From Leptobrachium leishanense (taxonomy: Eukaryota > Chordata > Amphibia > Anura > Megophryidae): a stretch of 64,000 nucleotides of DNA. Both the position numbers and the translations under genes were made by a program. The notes beneath the pieces are model-generated. The model did no database searches. It was given only the letters and a program-made list of their open reading frames with translations, and was not told where the DNA came from. The stretch lies in the NCBI GenBank assembly GCA_009667805.1, contig CM019071.1, positions 44,330,250 through 44,394,249 of the forward strand. The letters are read 5' to 3'. This document shows positions 1 to 33,915 of the stretch, piece by piece. How positions within the stretch are numbered: position 1 is the stretch's first letter; each line of letters opens with the position of its first letter.

Positions 1-429
1 TTTATATAAAATGTGTATTATAGATGAGGAAGGGGGATAGTGCTCCTGGATAATATAAAATGTATCAGACCTAAGCCCCTATTCTGCAGAGCGGGAGGGG
101 ATATAACACACATTTTATAAAGTCCCTCTCTTCTTCCAGCGCTGCTTGTTATAAAGGGGTTTTTACTATCCAGCCCTCCTCTGTTATTAGCTTTCAGTGT
201 GATTTATTTGAATGTTTTCCTTCTCCAGCTGCTTTTATCATCTTGTCTGCCTCATAGACATGCAAGGCTTAAGTAAAGGTGTCCTCTCCTGTGCTGGCTG
301 TCTGTGCTGCGAGTGATTATTCTGGAGCTTTATCACTGTCAGATTTTTGGGTAGGGGTCAGGAAGGATTACACATACAAACCTTTTCTGTAGCTTTGCGA
401 TGTTGCGCTCTTCATTGCTGGTCTCCTTC
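1..429. other. Unassigned DNA with a short inverted repeat
   Basis: No coding exon is recognisable. The first ~20 bases (TTTATATAAAATGTGT) recur inverted near 107-125 (ACACATTTTATAAAG), so this may be a small MITE-like fold or the edge of a repeat cut by the window. The rest is mixed-composition sequence that I take to be intron 1 of copy 1 or sequence upstream of it. Confidence 0.3.
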
Positions 430-599
430 ACTCAATGTAATATGATAAAAAGGACTGAAACTAAAATGTAGTGCATTTTATTTTAGTTTCTTTCGTTTTC
501 TGTACTGAGCAGTTTCATATCTCTTGAATCATACGAAAACTAAATTTTCCCAAAATTCGGACTATATCGATTTAGTACTAAAACTAATGCACATGTCTA
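430..599. mobile_element. hAT-type terminal fragment
   Basis: The segment ends in GCACATGTCTA, whose reverse complement TAGACATGTGC resembles the TAGGNNTGTGC-type terminus of the clearer hAT copy at 19616-20060. The interior is AT-rich with ACTAAA and TTTAGTT motifs. The left terminus was not found, so only the right end is supported. It directly abuts the truncated element that starts at about 600. Confidence 0.4.
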
Positions 600-2967
600 A
601 TATATGCAAGATATTTGCCATAAAAGGTGTATGGGGGTCCGGGTAGTGCCTGGGGACAGGAAACAAGGAAAAAAATGTTAAAAAAGTTTTTAAAGGAACA
701 GTGAGTTTTCCATGAAATAAAGGTTAGGAATAAAAACGAAAAATTCCTTCAAATATCGTGCCTAGGAGGTCCCCATAACCTGCCCGTGAAGTGGCGGATT
801 TCTAGGATGTATAGAAACATTTTTTAAAAAAAAAATGTCATTTTAAATGACGGTAAATGGTTTTCCTTTAATCTATTCATAAACAACTGCTCGGGGCGAC
901 AGCCTGTATGAAAAGGGGAGACATTTTAGGATGCGCAGAACAAGTTTAGTGATTTTTTGGCTAAATTATGGTGAAATTTATGCAGGCTTTGGATGAAAGT
1001 AACAATAGGTGCTTTAAAATTGGGCCTTTAGTGTCGGCAAAAGTGCCGTCACACCGTAACTCCTCTGTGGTATTGTGGAAGAGTGCAGTGGTGGACCCTG
1101 CGGTCCAATATTAAAATGATATGAATCTGGTATACGCATCAGTGGCAGTGCACCCAAATATTTTGCCTTTGGTGGCAGCAAGTGCCTTCACACCGTAACC
1201 CCTCTGAGGTATTGTGGAAGAGTGCAGTGTTGAGGTTTTGGTAATGCAGAAGAGATCCACGATCTATTCAGTTACATCAGCAGCTACAACAAAACCGGGT
1301 CAGCAATGTTTAGGCACTTGTACTGCACTACTGTATATGGTGAGAATCGGCACACACCAGTAGCAACAGGAAGCAAACAGAACAGGCAGGGAATACACAG
1401 AGAGAATAGTCAAATGGCAGGGAAAGTCGGCAACAGATCGCGTCCTCAGAACAAGCAGGTTCAGTAAAGTATACAAACTGATACGGTAAGCTAGCGCTGC
1501 GGAAATAAAGGCTGAGACACACTGAGCGTGTAGCGACGCACAGCGTAGCGAAGCGAAGAGAAGCAAACATTTTGCAGGCTTGACTACACTCCGCTCCGCC
1601 TCGCAGTGTGTCTACACTGCATTACGTTTGCTTCTCACCACACTGGACAGGAATCCACTAACTAAATTAAAATGTACACACAAAACTGTTTTATTTTCGC
1701 AAAGCACATGTTATATAGGCAAAAAAAGTTTCTACTCATTAAAATACATCAAAAATTACTGTTAATTTAATAGGAATAGTATAAAAATATTAAATAAAAG
1801 GTAATCTCTGATCATATATATTATAGGGACACGGAACGCTGTGTATAGAGTAGGGATGCATTGATACACACACAGACATATACGTATATCAACACGCAGA
1901 CCTATATATACATATATATCAACACGCAGATATATATATACACCCACCCACAGACCTCAGACCATATTTACACATACGCACATGGGGGTGGCATGTGGAC
2001 AATCTCAACTAAATGCGCCCCCCCATTTGGCTGATCCCTCCAGAAGAAATGTTGAACCCGACAGAGCAGAGAATATATATATTATTTCATCTGGAGGGAT
2101 CAGCCAAATGGGGGGGGGGCAATTAGTTGCCAAAATGTGTGTGTAATACAAGTCTGGATATAAAAATTTATAAGAATATAGATATATATCTTATATATAT
2201 ATATATATATCATACCTGCCCTTACCTTCCCCTATAAATTTGCTAAAAATATACACACAAAAAATCAAACCACTGCCTGAGACCCCGCACAGCCCACATG
2301 CCACCCCCCTCTACCTGGCTGAATGTATCTAATATATACAGTTAAATACATTCAGCAAGGTAGATAAAGAAAAAAAAAGTTTTATTTTATGTTCCCGGGG
2401 ACATTTAAAAATGTCCTCGGATTTTATTTTTTTTAGAAATGTGTCACCTTACCTTAGCCTGGTGGTCAGTGGGGCTCCCTGGATCCTGGTTGTGGGGGGG
2501 GTCTGCCGTGGCCGCAGGTGCAGTGGCTCCCTCCCTGCGCCGCCTGTCTCTGCCACATGCACCCGGGCGGCTAGCCCGCACAGTCGCAGCTCTGTCATCC
2601 GACGGCCGCATGCTCCTCAAGGGTGTTACTTGGAAGGCCCCGGCAGGCTGCCCTCTACAGTGCCTGATTAGAGGGCCGTGTCTGCCTGTTTTAGTAACAA
2701 GAATGTTTTATCCCATAGGCTTCAATGTTAAAAATATTCCCGTTTTAATTCAATATCTAATAAACCGTTGCTTATAATATTCTGCAGTAAAGAGTCTCTT
2801 TATTTCTAGATTTGTTTAGTATTTTTTAAGCATTTTTTATACTTTTTAAATTATTTTTTTTTTTTAACATTTGGCGAACGTCCCAAAAGGTTCGAAGTTT
2901 GCGAACTGTCGAACGGCCGATGTTCGATGCGAACTCCGAACAGATCGAACCGAACAGCTCATCCCTA
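600..2967. mobile_element. Non-autonomous hAT-like element, family X, copy A (left end missing)
   Basis: This is the same element as the copies at 23826-26135 and 43776-46348. It ends in the family terminus GAACAGCTCATCCCTA but lacks about the first 120 bp, including the left inverted repeat. No transposase is visible. It carries a partial internal duplication at about 1040-1230 (phrases such as CACACCGTAACYCCTCTG repeat) that copy B lacks. One arm of the long internal hairpin seen in copies B and C is partly deleted near 2080-2110. Classification rests on the intact copies' 8-bp target duplications. Confidence 0.75.
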
Positions 2968-3188
2968 ATAGGTAGCTAGAAAAGTTCTTCTCATATGATG
3001 AAAAAGTTTCACTATCCACAATTCAAACACACCACTTTCAGATCTTCTTGACATACATTTTTTTTGCACACACTGTTCGAGTTTTTCTGTCTTTGCTGTC
3101 AGGGCAGATACTGTAACTTGCTTTCTTCCTTAGTGGTTCTTCTGAGGTAGAAGTATGAGGAACGTCAGGCTCCACAGATACTCCAGAC

Positions 3189-3881
3189 GGGTTTGGGTCA
3201 AAATCCCTACAACCAGATTCCCTAATGCCAAAATCCCGACGGCCAACTTCCCTACAAAGACAACTCCCTGACGGCCAACTTCCAGACAAATAAAAAAAAG
3301 GGGCTTACACTAACCCTACTCGCTAACCCCCTAAACCTAGCCCCCCTAAACCTAGCCCTAACCCTAACCCCCTAAACCTAGCCCTAACCCTAGCCCCCCT
3401 AAACCTAGCCTTAACCCTAACCCCCCTAAACCTAGCTCTAACCCTAACCCCCTAAACCTAGTCCTAAAACCCTAAACCTAGCCCTAACCCTAACCCCCCT
3501 AAACCTAGCTCTAACCCTAACCCCCTAAACCTAGCCCTAACCCCCCTAAACCTAGCCCTAAACCTAACCCCCTAAACCTAGCCCTTACCCCCTAAACCTA
3601 ACCCTAAACCTAACCCTAACCCCGCTAAATCTAGCCCTAACCTTCTAAACCTAGCTCTAGCCCCCCTAAACCTAGCCATAACCTTAAACCCCCAAACCTA
3701 GCCCTAAACCCCTTAAACCTAGGGTTAGGGTGTTAGTTTTAGGGTTAGCCACTGGGATTATGAATGTCTGGAAGTTGGCCATGTAGGGAAGTTGGGATTT
3801 CCGGCATTTGTTCTGTCTCGAAGTTGGCCATCGGGATGTTGGCATTAGGGAGCCTGGCTGTAGAGGTTTTGTCCGACACCC
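3189..3881. mobile_element. MITE with long inverted repeats and a 9-bp target duplication
   Basis: The sequence ACTCCAGAC flanks the insert exactly on both sides (3180-3188 and 3882-3890). The ends are imperfect inverted repeats of about 100 bp: the left begins GGGTTTGGGTCAAAATCCC and the right, reversed, begins GGGTGTCGGACAAAACC, with blocks such as TCCCTAATGCC in both. Terminal GGG plus an 8-9 bp duplication would fit Merlin- or Mutator-type elements; that class call is inference. The core is a degenerate telomere-like array (separate entry). Confidence 0.7.
3310..3740. repeat. Interstitial telomere-like repeat array
   Basis: A degenerate run of CCCTAA and CCCTAAACCTAGCCCTAACC variants; read on the other strand it is TTAGGG-like, the vertebrate telomere motif. 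The dominant unit is a TTAGGG variant mixed with CTAGGTTTAGGGG. Orientation flips at the right end (AGGGTTAGGGTGTTAG from ~3721). It is enclosed by the inverted repeats of the MITE at 3189-3881 rather than lying free in the intron. Confidence 0.85.
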
Positions 3882-4134
3882 ACTCCAGACAGTGCTTCCT
3901 CAAGATGTGTAAGGAAAACGTTACTTTTGTGGGATTTACTTTCATTCCAGTCTGGTTTTAGTGACATCCAGATAATGTAGGCGTTGATACTTGGGTGTAA
4001 AAGTGCTGTGATGGTGCTATCATCAGAATCCGAGTTATCTTCTACAAGGATGTCATCTATTTTGTTTTTGTCATCTGATGGCTTGTAATCTGATGCTTGT
4101 TGGTCTTCTTCAGAATCTGAGTCCAACAAACTAA

Positions 4135-5003
4135 CAGGGTTATTCAAAGAGAATCGAAAAGCCATCGCACGTTCGGTGACTTTTCGTTCTCTTCAATTCG
4201 GTTTATTTGGCGATCCCATTTTGGCGACCCTGCGGTGTATTCAGCAAACACGGCAGGGCCGCCGAAATGCAGGGAAAAGTCGCCGCAAACGCGGCGAAAA
4301 CTCACTGTAAAGTGAGGGCGAACGCAGATGGAAACCCACCAAAACCTCTGGATTAACCCGCCGAAAACGCTGGAAAAACCTGAGCAGGAGCCGATCACAC
4401 GCAGCGCAGCCATCGGAAATGAATGTTTGAAAAGTGAAACGCTGTTTGCAAAGAAACTACTGAGCGAAAATGTCTGAAATTTACATATAAAATCCAATAA
4501 ATGATAATAAAAAGGGCTGTTACAGAAAAATAAGTGAAGTTAAAAAATTTATTTAAAAAATTCTGAATTTTTCTTAAAAAAACAAATCCCGAAAAATGCT
4601 TAAAATATCCTAAAAAAATCTATAAATAAAGAGACTCTTTACTGCAGAATTTTATAATGAACGGTTTATTAGATATTGAATAAAAACAGGAATATTTTTA
4701 ACATTGAAGCCTATGGGATTCGTCTGAATAAACCTGCCGAATTAAGCCACCAAAGGGCAGGGCATTTCGGGAACTTTTCACTGCTGGTTTGTGTTCTCTG
4801 AATAGCCGAAGCAGTGCTTTTTTATGGGGATTCACTGCCCTCGAACAGGCACCGAACAGGCACCGTATGTGCAGGCAATTCGCCAGGATTTGGCGAATTG
4901 CCTGCTCTCTGGATAGCCGAATGGCCAGGAAAGGTAACCGAACTCTGAATTTCAGCATTCGGTTACCTTTCTCCAGCAATTCGGAGCTCTTTGAATTACC
5001 CTG
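4135..5003. mobile_element. DNA transposon, family Y, copy 1
   Basis: It begins CAGGGTTATTCAAAGAG and ends CTCTTTGAATTACCCTG, a 17-bp terminal inverted repeat with one mismatch. No transposase frame is seen. The part at about 4620-4730, reversed, matches a ~120-bp module that also occurs inside hAT family X (CCCATAGGCTTCAATGTTAA and following). Related copies are at 30057-31021 and 35470-40726, with diverged relatives near 13140-13430 and 55010-55570. No clear target duplication at this copy. Confidence 0.75.
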
Positions 5004-5150
5004 ACAGTATTTCTTCATTATTGAGGCGTTTACGAGCCATGATGAAACTACGACACCAAGTCAGGAAAGCATAACAAATCTTAAAAAACTAAGAAAGCAA
5101 GTTCTAACAAGCAGAAAAATATCCTTACTTGCAGACTGAAAATGGCTCAC

Positions 5151-5627
5151 AGAAACATAGAGAAACATAGAAACATAGAAAATGTCAGCAGATAAGAACC
5201 TTCCGGCCCATCTAGTCGCCCAATTACATGGATACTTTACCTGGATTTATCTTTTGTTTAGGATAGCCTTATGCCTATCCCATGCCTGCTTAAATTCAAT
5301 TACTGTTTTGGCCTCTACCACTTCTACTGGAAGACTGTTCCATGTATCCACCACCCTCTCAGTAAAATAATGCTTCCTGATGTTACTTTTAAACCTTTGC
5401 CCCTCTAATCTAAGACTATGTCCTCTTGTTTTGCTACTTTGTTTCCTTTTAAATATACTCCCTTCCTCTACCTTGTGGATTCCCTTTACGTATTTAAATG
5501 TTTCTATCATATCTCCTCTGTCTCGTCTTTTTTCCAAGCTGTACATGTTAAGATCATTAAGCCTTTCCTGGTAACTTTTCTCCTTCAAGCCGTACACCAT
5601 TTTAGTAGCTCTAGGGCAGTAGAGCAA
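5151..5627 (-). mobile_element. CR1/L2-type LINE 3' fragment, antisense
   Basis: Minus-strand translation gives the C-terminal end of a LINE ORF2, with SLEKRRDRGDMIETFKY, TRGHSLRL and WNSLPVEVVEAKTV in order, followed at the 3' end by a repeated GAAACATA tail (5151-5185 on the plus strand). These motifs are typical of the CR1-group ORF2 C-terminus. Only about 0.5 kb remains, 5'-truncated as is usual for LINEs. It is a different subfamily from the LINE at 61148-62845. Confidence 0.8.
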
Positions 5628-5897
5628 TATAGGTCCGATGGACCCTGCCAGTGTAAGATGCTATAATTTGCAGAAAAAGTGTAAATACAAAAAACTCATG
5701 CTTTCAGATTTATAACTATCTAATTAGCAGTGAAAAAAAGTCATAAGTTCTTATAAAAAACATAATAATACATTCCATTAAAAAAACACAACACTCCATT
5801 AGACCCTGCCGGTAGACCGAGAGTTAATGGGTTAAAGGGACCTAATTACAGCAAGGTATTAATGACTTAAAGGGACCTGAAGCAAGCATAGATATTA
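5628..5897. other. Intron 1 sequence with two to three degenerate 36-bp satellite units
   Basis: Short AT-rich stretch followed at about 5820-5880 by GTTAATGGGTTAAAGGGACC-type units. These match the 36-bp satellite of copy 2 intron 1 (41826-43430) and the remnants at 9170-9600, so the Helitron at 5898-8999 sits inside the paralogous intron 1 satellite. Confidence 0.5.
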
Positions 5898-5911
5898 TCC
5901 TATACTATAAT

Positions 5912-5950
5912 AGAGTAAGGCTTGGCGTGTCCGTCGCCAAGCCTTACTCT
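5912..5950. other. 16-bp perfect hairpin just inside the Helitron 5' end
   Basis: AGAGTAAGGCTTGGCG (5912-5927) and its exact reverse complement (5935-5950) are separated by a 7-base loop, TGTCCGT. It starts 14 bases inside the 5' terminus. Canonical Helitrons are defined by a 3' hairpin, so a strong 5' hairpin is notable. Confidence 0.9.
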
Positions 5951-6179
5951 GCGCATGCGCGGCAGCCCACAGGGTGCTGTGGAGGTTGGATGCGCGCGCA
6001 GCCGGGTGCGCGCACGCCAACCGCCGCAGCATGCCCAAAGCGTCTTACGGAGGTTGGATGTGCGCGCAGCCGGGGGCGCGCGCGCCTCCCGCCGCAGCAC
6101 TCCCAAAGCCTGTTACGGAATTTGCCACGCGCCTCCCACCGCAGGACCACCAATGTTGAAAGCGCGCGAAAACGCCACT

Positions 6180-7095
6180 GAGCCCAGCACCCGAGCCCAG
6201 CACCCGAGCCCAGCACGAGCCCAGAGCCCAGCACCGAGCCCAGAGCCCAGCACCGAGCACAGCACCGAGCCAGCACCCGAGCCCAGCACCGAGCCCAGAG
6301 CCCAGCACCGAGCCCAGAGCCCAGCACCGAGCCCAGCACCCGAACCCAGCACCGAGCCCAGCACCAAGCTCAGCACCCGAGCCCAGCACCCGAGCCCAGC
6401 ACCGAGCCCAGCACAGAGCCGAGCACCTGAGCGCAGAGCCCAGCACAGAGCCCAGCACCTGAGCGCAGAGCCCAGCACCTGAGCGCAGAGCCCAGCACAG
6501 AGCCCAGCACCTGAGCGCAGAGCCGAGCGCAGAGCCCAGCACCTGAGCGCAGAGCCGAGCGCAGAGCCCAGCGCAGCGCAGAGCCCAGCCCAGCGCAAAG
6601 CCGAGCCCAGCGCAGAGCCGAGCCCAGCCCAGAGCCCAGCACCGAGCACAGCACCGAGCCCAGCACCCGAGCCCAGCACCGAGCCCAGAGCCCAGCACCG
6701 AGCCCAGAGCCCAGCACCGAGCCCAGCACCCGAACCCAGCACCGAGCCCAGCACCGAGCTCAGCACCCGAGCCCAGCACCCGAGCCCAGCACCGAGCCCA
6801 GCACAGAGCCGAGCACCTGAGCGCAGAGCCCAGCGCAGAGCCCAGCACAGAGCCCAGCACCTGAGCGCAGAGCCCAGCACCTGAGCGCAGAGCCCAGCAC
6901 AGAGCCCAGCACCTGAGCGCAGAGCCGAGCGCAGAGCCCAGCACCTGAGCGCAGAGCCGAGCGCAGAGCCCAGCCCAGCACAGAGCCCAGCCCAGCGCAA
7001 AGCCGAGCCCAGCGCAGAGCCGAGCCCAGCACAGAGCCCAGCACCTGAGCGCAGAGCCGAGCCCAGCGCAGAGCCCAGCGCAGAGCCCAGCACAG
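6180..7095. repeat. GC-rich minisatellite (GAGCCCAGCACC family) in the Helitron
   Basis: Short units such as GAGCCCAGCACC, GAGCGCAGAGCCCAGCACCT and close variants follow one another. A higher-order repeat of about 390 bp is visible: the rare phrase CGAACCCAGCACC occurs at 6341 and again at 6731 with matching surroundings. Confidence 0.9.
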
Positions 7096-8955
7096 AGCAG
7101 AGCGCCAAGCACAGCACAATAGACGGCACAGAGCAGAGCACAATAGACGGCACAGAGCCAAGCACAATAGACGGCACAGAGCAGAGCACAATAGACGGCA
7201 CAGAGCAGAGCACAATAGACGGCACAGAGCAGAGCACAATAAACGGCACAGAGCCAAGCACAATAAATGGCACAGAGCCAAGCACAGAGCCGAACACAAG
7301 AGAACAAATGGCACAGAGCCGAGCACAATAAACGCCACAGAGCCGAGCACAATAAACGGCACAGAGCCGAGCACAATAGACGGCACAGAGCCAAGCACGC
7401 ACAAAAAACGGCGCCGAGCACAGAACCAAGCACAACACAATAAACGGCGCAGAGCACAATAAACGGCACAGAGCAGAGCATAATATACTCCACGGAGCCG
7501 AGCGCAGAGCCTGGTGCAGAGCCAAGCACAGAGCCGAGCACAACAGAATAAACGCCACAGAGCCGAGCACAATAAACGCCACAGAGCCGAGCACAATAAA
7601 CGCCACAGAGCCGAGCACAATAAACGCCACAGAGCCAAGCACAATAAACGCCACAGAGCCGAGCACAGCACAATAGACGGCACAGAGCCAAGCACAATAA
7701 ACGTCACAGAGCCGAGCACAACAGAATAAACGCCACAGAGCCAAGCACAATAAACGCCACAGAGCCGAGCACAGCACAATAGACGGCACAGAGCTGAGCA
7801 CAATAAACAGCACAGCGCTGAGCACAGCACAATATACGGCACAAAGCACAGCAGAATAAATGGCACAGAGCCAAGCACAGAGCCGAGCACAGTAAACGGC
7901 ACAGAGACATAAACGGCACAGAGCAGAGCACAATAAACGGCAAAGATCCAAACACAGCACAATAAACGGCACAGAGCCGAGCACAGTACCATAAACGGCA
8001 ACGCGCAGAGCACAGAGCAGAGCACAATAAACGGCACTGAGCCAAGCACAGAGCTGAGCACAACTCAATAAACAACACAGAGTCGGGCACAGAGCCATAA
8101 ACGGCACAGAGCAGAGCTCAATAAACGGCACAGAGCAGAGCCCAGAGCCAAGCACAGCACAATAAATGGCACAGAGCAGAGCACAATAAACGTCACAGAG
8201 CAGAGCACCAAGCAGAGTACAAGAGCATCAATCAGAGCACGGAGCAGAACACGAGCACAGAGCCGAGCACAGCACCATAAACGGCCCAGAGCACAGAGCA
8301 GAGCACAATAAACGGCACAGAGCCAAGCACAGAGCCGAGCACAGCACAATAAATGACACAGAGCCGAGTACAGAGCCATAAACAGCACAGAGCAGAGCAC
8401 AATAAACGGCACAGAGCCAAGCAGAGACCCGAGCACACCACAATAAACGACACAGAGCCGAGCACAGAGCCATAAACAGCCCAGAGCAGAGCACAATAAA
8501 CGGCACAGAGCCAAGCAGAGACCCGAGCACAGCACAATAAATGTCACAGAGCCGAGCACAGAGCCATAAACAGCACAGAGCAGAGCACAATAAAAGGCAC
8601 AGAGCCGAGCACAGTACAATAAACGGCTCAGAGCAGAGCACAGAGCAGAGCACAATTAACGCAACAGAGCAGAGCACAGCACAATAAATGGCACTGAGCA
8701 GAGCACAGAGCAGAGCACAATAAACGGCACAGAGCAGAGCACCAAGCAGAGCACCGATCAGAGCACAAGAGCACCGATAAGAGCACGGAGCAGAACACAA
8801 GAGCACATCACCATAAACGGCAGAGCACAGAGCCAAGCACAGAGAAGAGTACAATAAACGGCACATAGCAGAGCACAATAAGCGGCACAGAACACAGAGC
8901 AGAACACAATAAACGGCACAGAGCTGAGCACAGAACCGAGCACAGTAAACGCCAC
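7096..8955. repeat. Minisatellite with AATAAACGGCACAGAGCC units in the Helitron
   Basis: Units of about 24 bp with the theme CACAATAAACGGCACAGAGC, with insertions and substitutions, run for about 1.9 kb. Many units contain the hexamer AATAAA on the + strand, the sense strand of the CYP2 gene. The array grades into the preceding GC-rich array (shared GAGC and CACAGAGC words). Confidence 0.9.
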
Positions 8956-8971
8956 CACACTTATCAATAGA

Positions 8972-8999
8972 CTGCCCTCTGGGCAGGCTTTACACCTAG
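8972..8999 (+). other. Helitron 3' terminator: hairpin plus CTAG
   Basis: CTGCCC (8972-8977), loop TCT, GGGCAG (8981-8986), then CTTTACAC and CTAG (8996-8999), followed by host T. This is the canonical Helitron transposition terminator layout. Confidence 0.88.
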
Positions 9000-9688
9000 T
9001 TATTAATAATAATATTATTATCGTCATAAACATAATTTATATAGCGCCAGCAGTTTCTGCAATCTTTTACAATAAAACTAAATAACAAAAAACCTAGGAA
9101 CCAGAAACAAGAGGTGTACAGGGACTGGCTGTGAGCACCTCACAATCATTCACATTAAAAAGGTTCTAAAGACAGAAAGGGATTTAATGGGTTAAAAGGA
9201 CGAAATGCAAGTAGGGTGATTAATGGGTTAAAGGGATCTAATAACCGTTAATTGATTAATGGGACCTAATGACAATGCGATTTGATGAAAATGTGGTTAT
9301 TAGGAGGTTATTAGAGTTAAAAGGACCTATTGGGACAGAGGTAATTAATGAGTTAAAAGGATCTAAAGACAGTAAGGTGACTAATGTGTTAAAATGACCT
9401 AATGGCAGTGAGGGGAGTACTGGGTTAAAGGATCTAATGACAGCGAAGTAAAAAGTGGATTAAAGGATGTAATGACAGTGTGGTGATTAATCAGTTAAAT
9501 AAAGACATGTATGACAGCGAGGCGATTAATGGGTTAAATGGATGTAATGACAGTGAGGTGATTAATGGGTTAAAGTGACCTAATGACATCACATTAAATG
9601 ATCTTTAAAGAAGCCATGGTCGAGCTTCACATTCCAAAGTTCCAAGTGTATTTAAGTAATGTAAATATTCCGTGTTTCCGTCTCTCAG
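9000..9688. other. Intron 1 tail: old interspersed repeat and degenerate 36-bp satellite
   Basis: 9035-9080 carries TTTATATAGCGCC...TTTACAAT, a word common at the end of many amphibian interspersed repeats. From about 9170 to 9600 there are degenerate units of the type GGTGATTAATGGGTTAAAG, the same satellite as in copy 2 intron 1. The last ~30 bases before exon 2 (GTAAATATTCCGTGTTTCCG) are nearly identical to copy 2. Confidence 0.6.

Positions 9689-33915
<24,227 letters not shown>

Larger units (their letters stand above)
3038..4125 (-). pseudogene. piggyBac-like transposase remnant, internally deleted and interrupted
   Basis: Read on the minus strand, 4125 to about 3890 encodes an acidic DSDSEED-type stretch fused directly to a C-terminal segment containing NAYIIWMSLKPDWN. 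After an inserted MITE (3189-3881), 3179-3038 encodes a terminal region with CPDSKDRKTRTVCAKK and then a stop. The NAY.IW.....PDW block and a Cys-containing tail are what I recall of C-terminal regions in DDE_Tnp_1_7 (piggyBac-like) transposases. The catalytic centre that should lie between the acidic N-terminus and this block is absent, and the reading frame is broken by the MITE, so it is dead. It lies antisense to the CYP2 gene. A profile search would settle the family. Confidence 0.55.
5898..8999 (+). mobile_element. Non-autonomous Helitron with intact ends, filled with minisatellites
   Basis: The left end is TCCTATACTATAATAGAG preceded by A (5897). The right end is CTAG (8996-8999) followed by T (9000). 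A stem-loop CTGCCC-TCT-GGGCAG lies 9 bases before CTAG. TC...CTAG ends, a 3' subterminal hairpin and insertion between A and T are the defining Helitron marks, and TCCTATA-type 5' ends are known from vertebrate Helitrons. No Rep/helicase is encoded. Almost all of 6180-8955 is tandem repeat; the long open frames there only reflect repeat composition. The element is present in copy 1 intron 1 but absent from copy 2 intron 1. Confidence 0.88.

Noticed and set aside
3310..3740. Telomere-like array considered as a chromosome end or fusion point
   Set aside because: It is degenerate, only about 0.4 kb long, and bounded by inverted repeats and a 9-bp duplication, so a transposon origin fits better.
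4144..4497. Minus-strand frame of 117 codons starting MDFICKF
   Set aside because: It coincides with family Y transposon sequence, is not conserved in the other Y copies, and shows no domain.
6045..8155. Very long minus-strand open frames (over 500 codons) rich in Leu, Cys and Ala
   Set aside because: They lie wholly in the Helitron minisatellites, overlap in several frames at once, and consist of translated repeat units with no domain or start context.
1..9688. Exon 1 of CYP2 copy 1
   Set aside because: No membrane-anchor plus PPGP-type hinge coding sequence followed by a donor was found; exon 1 most likely lies left of the window.
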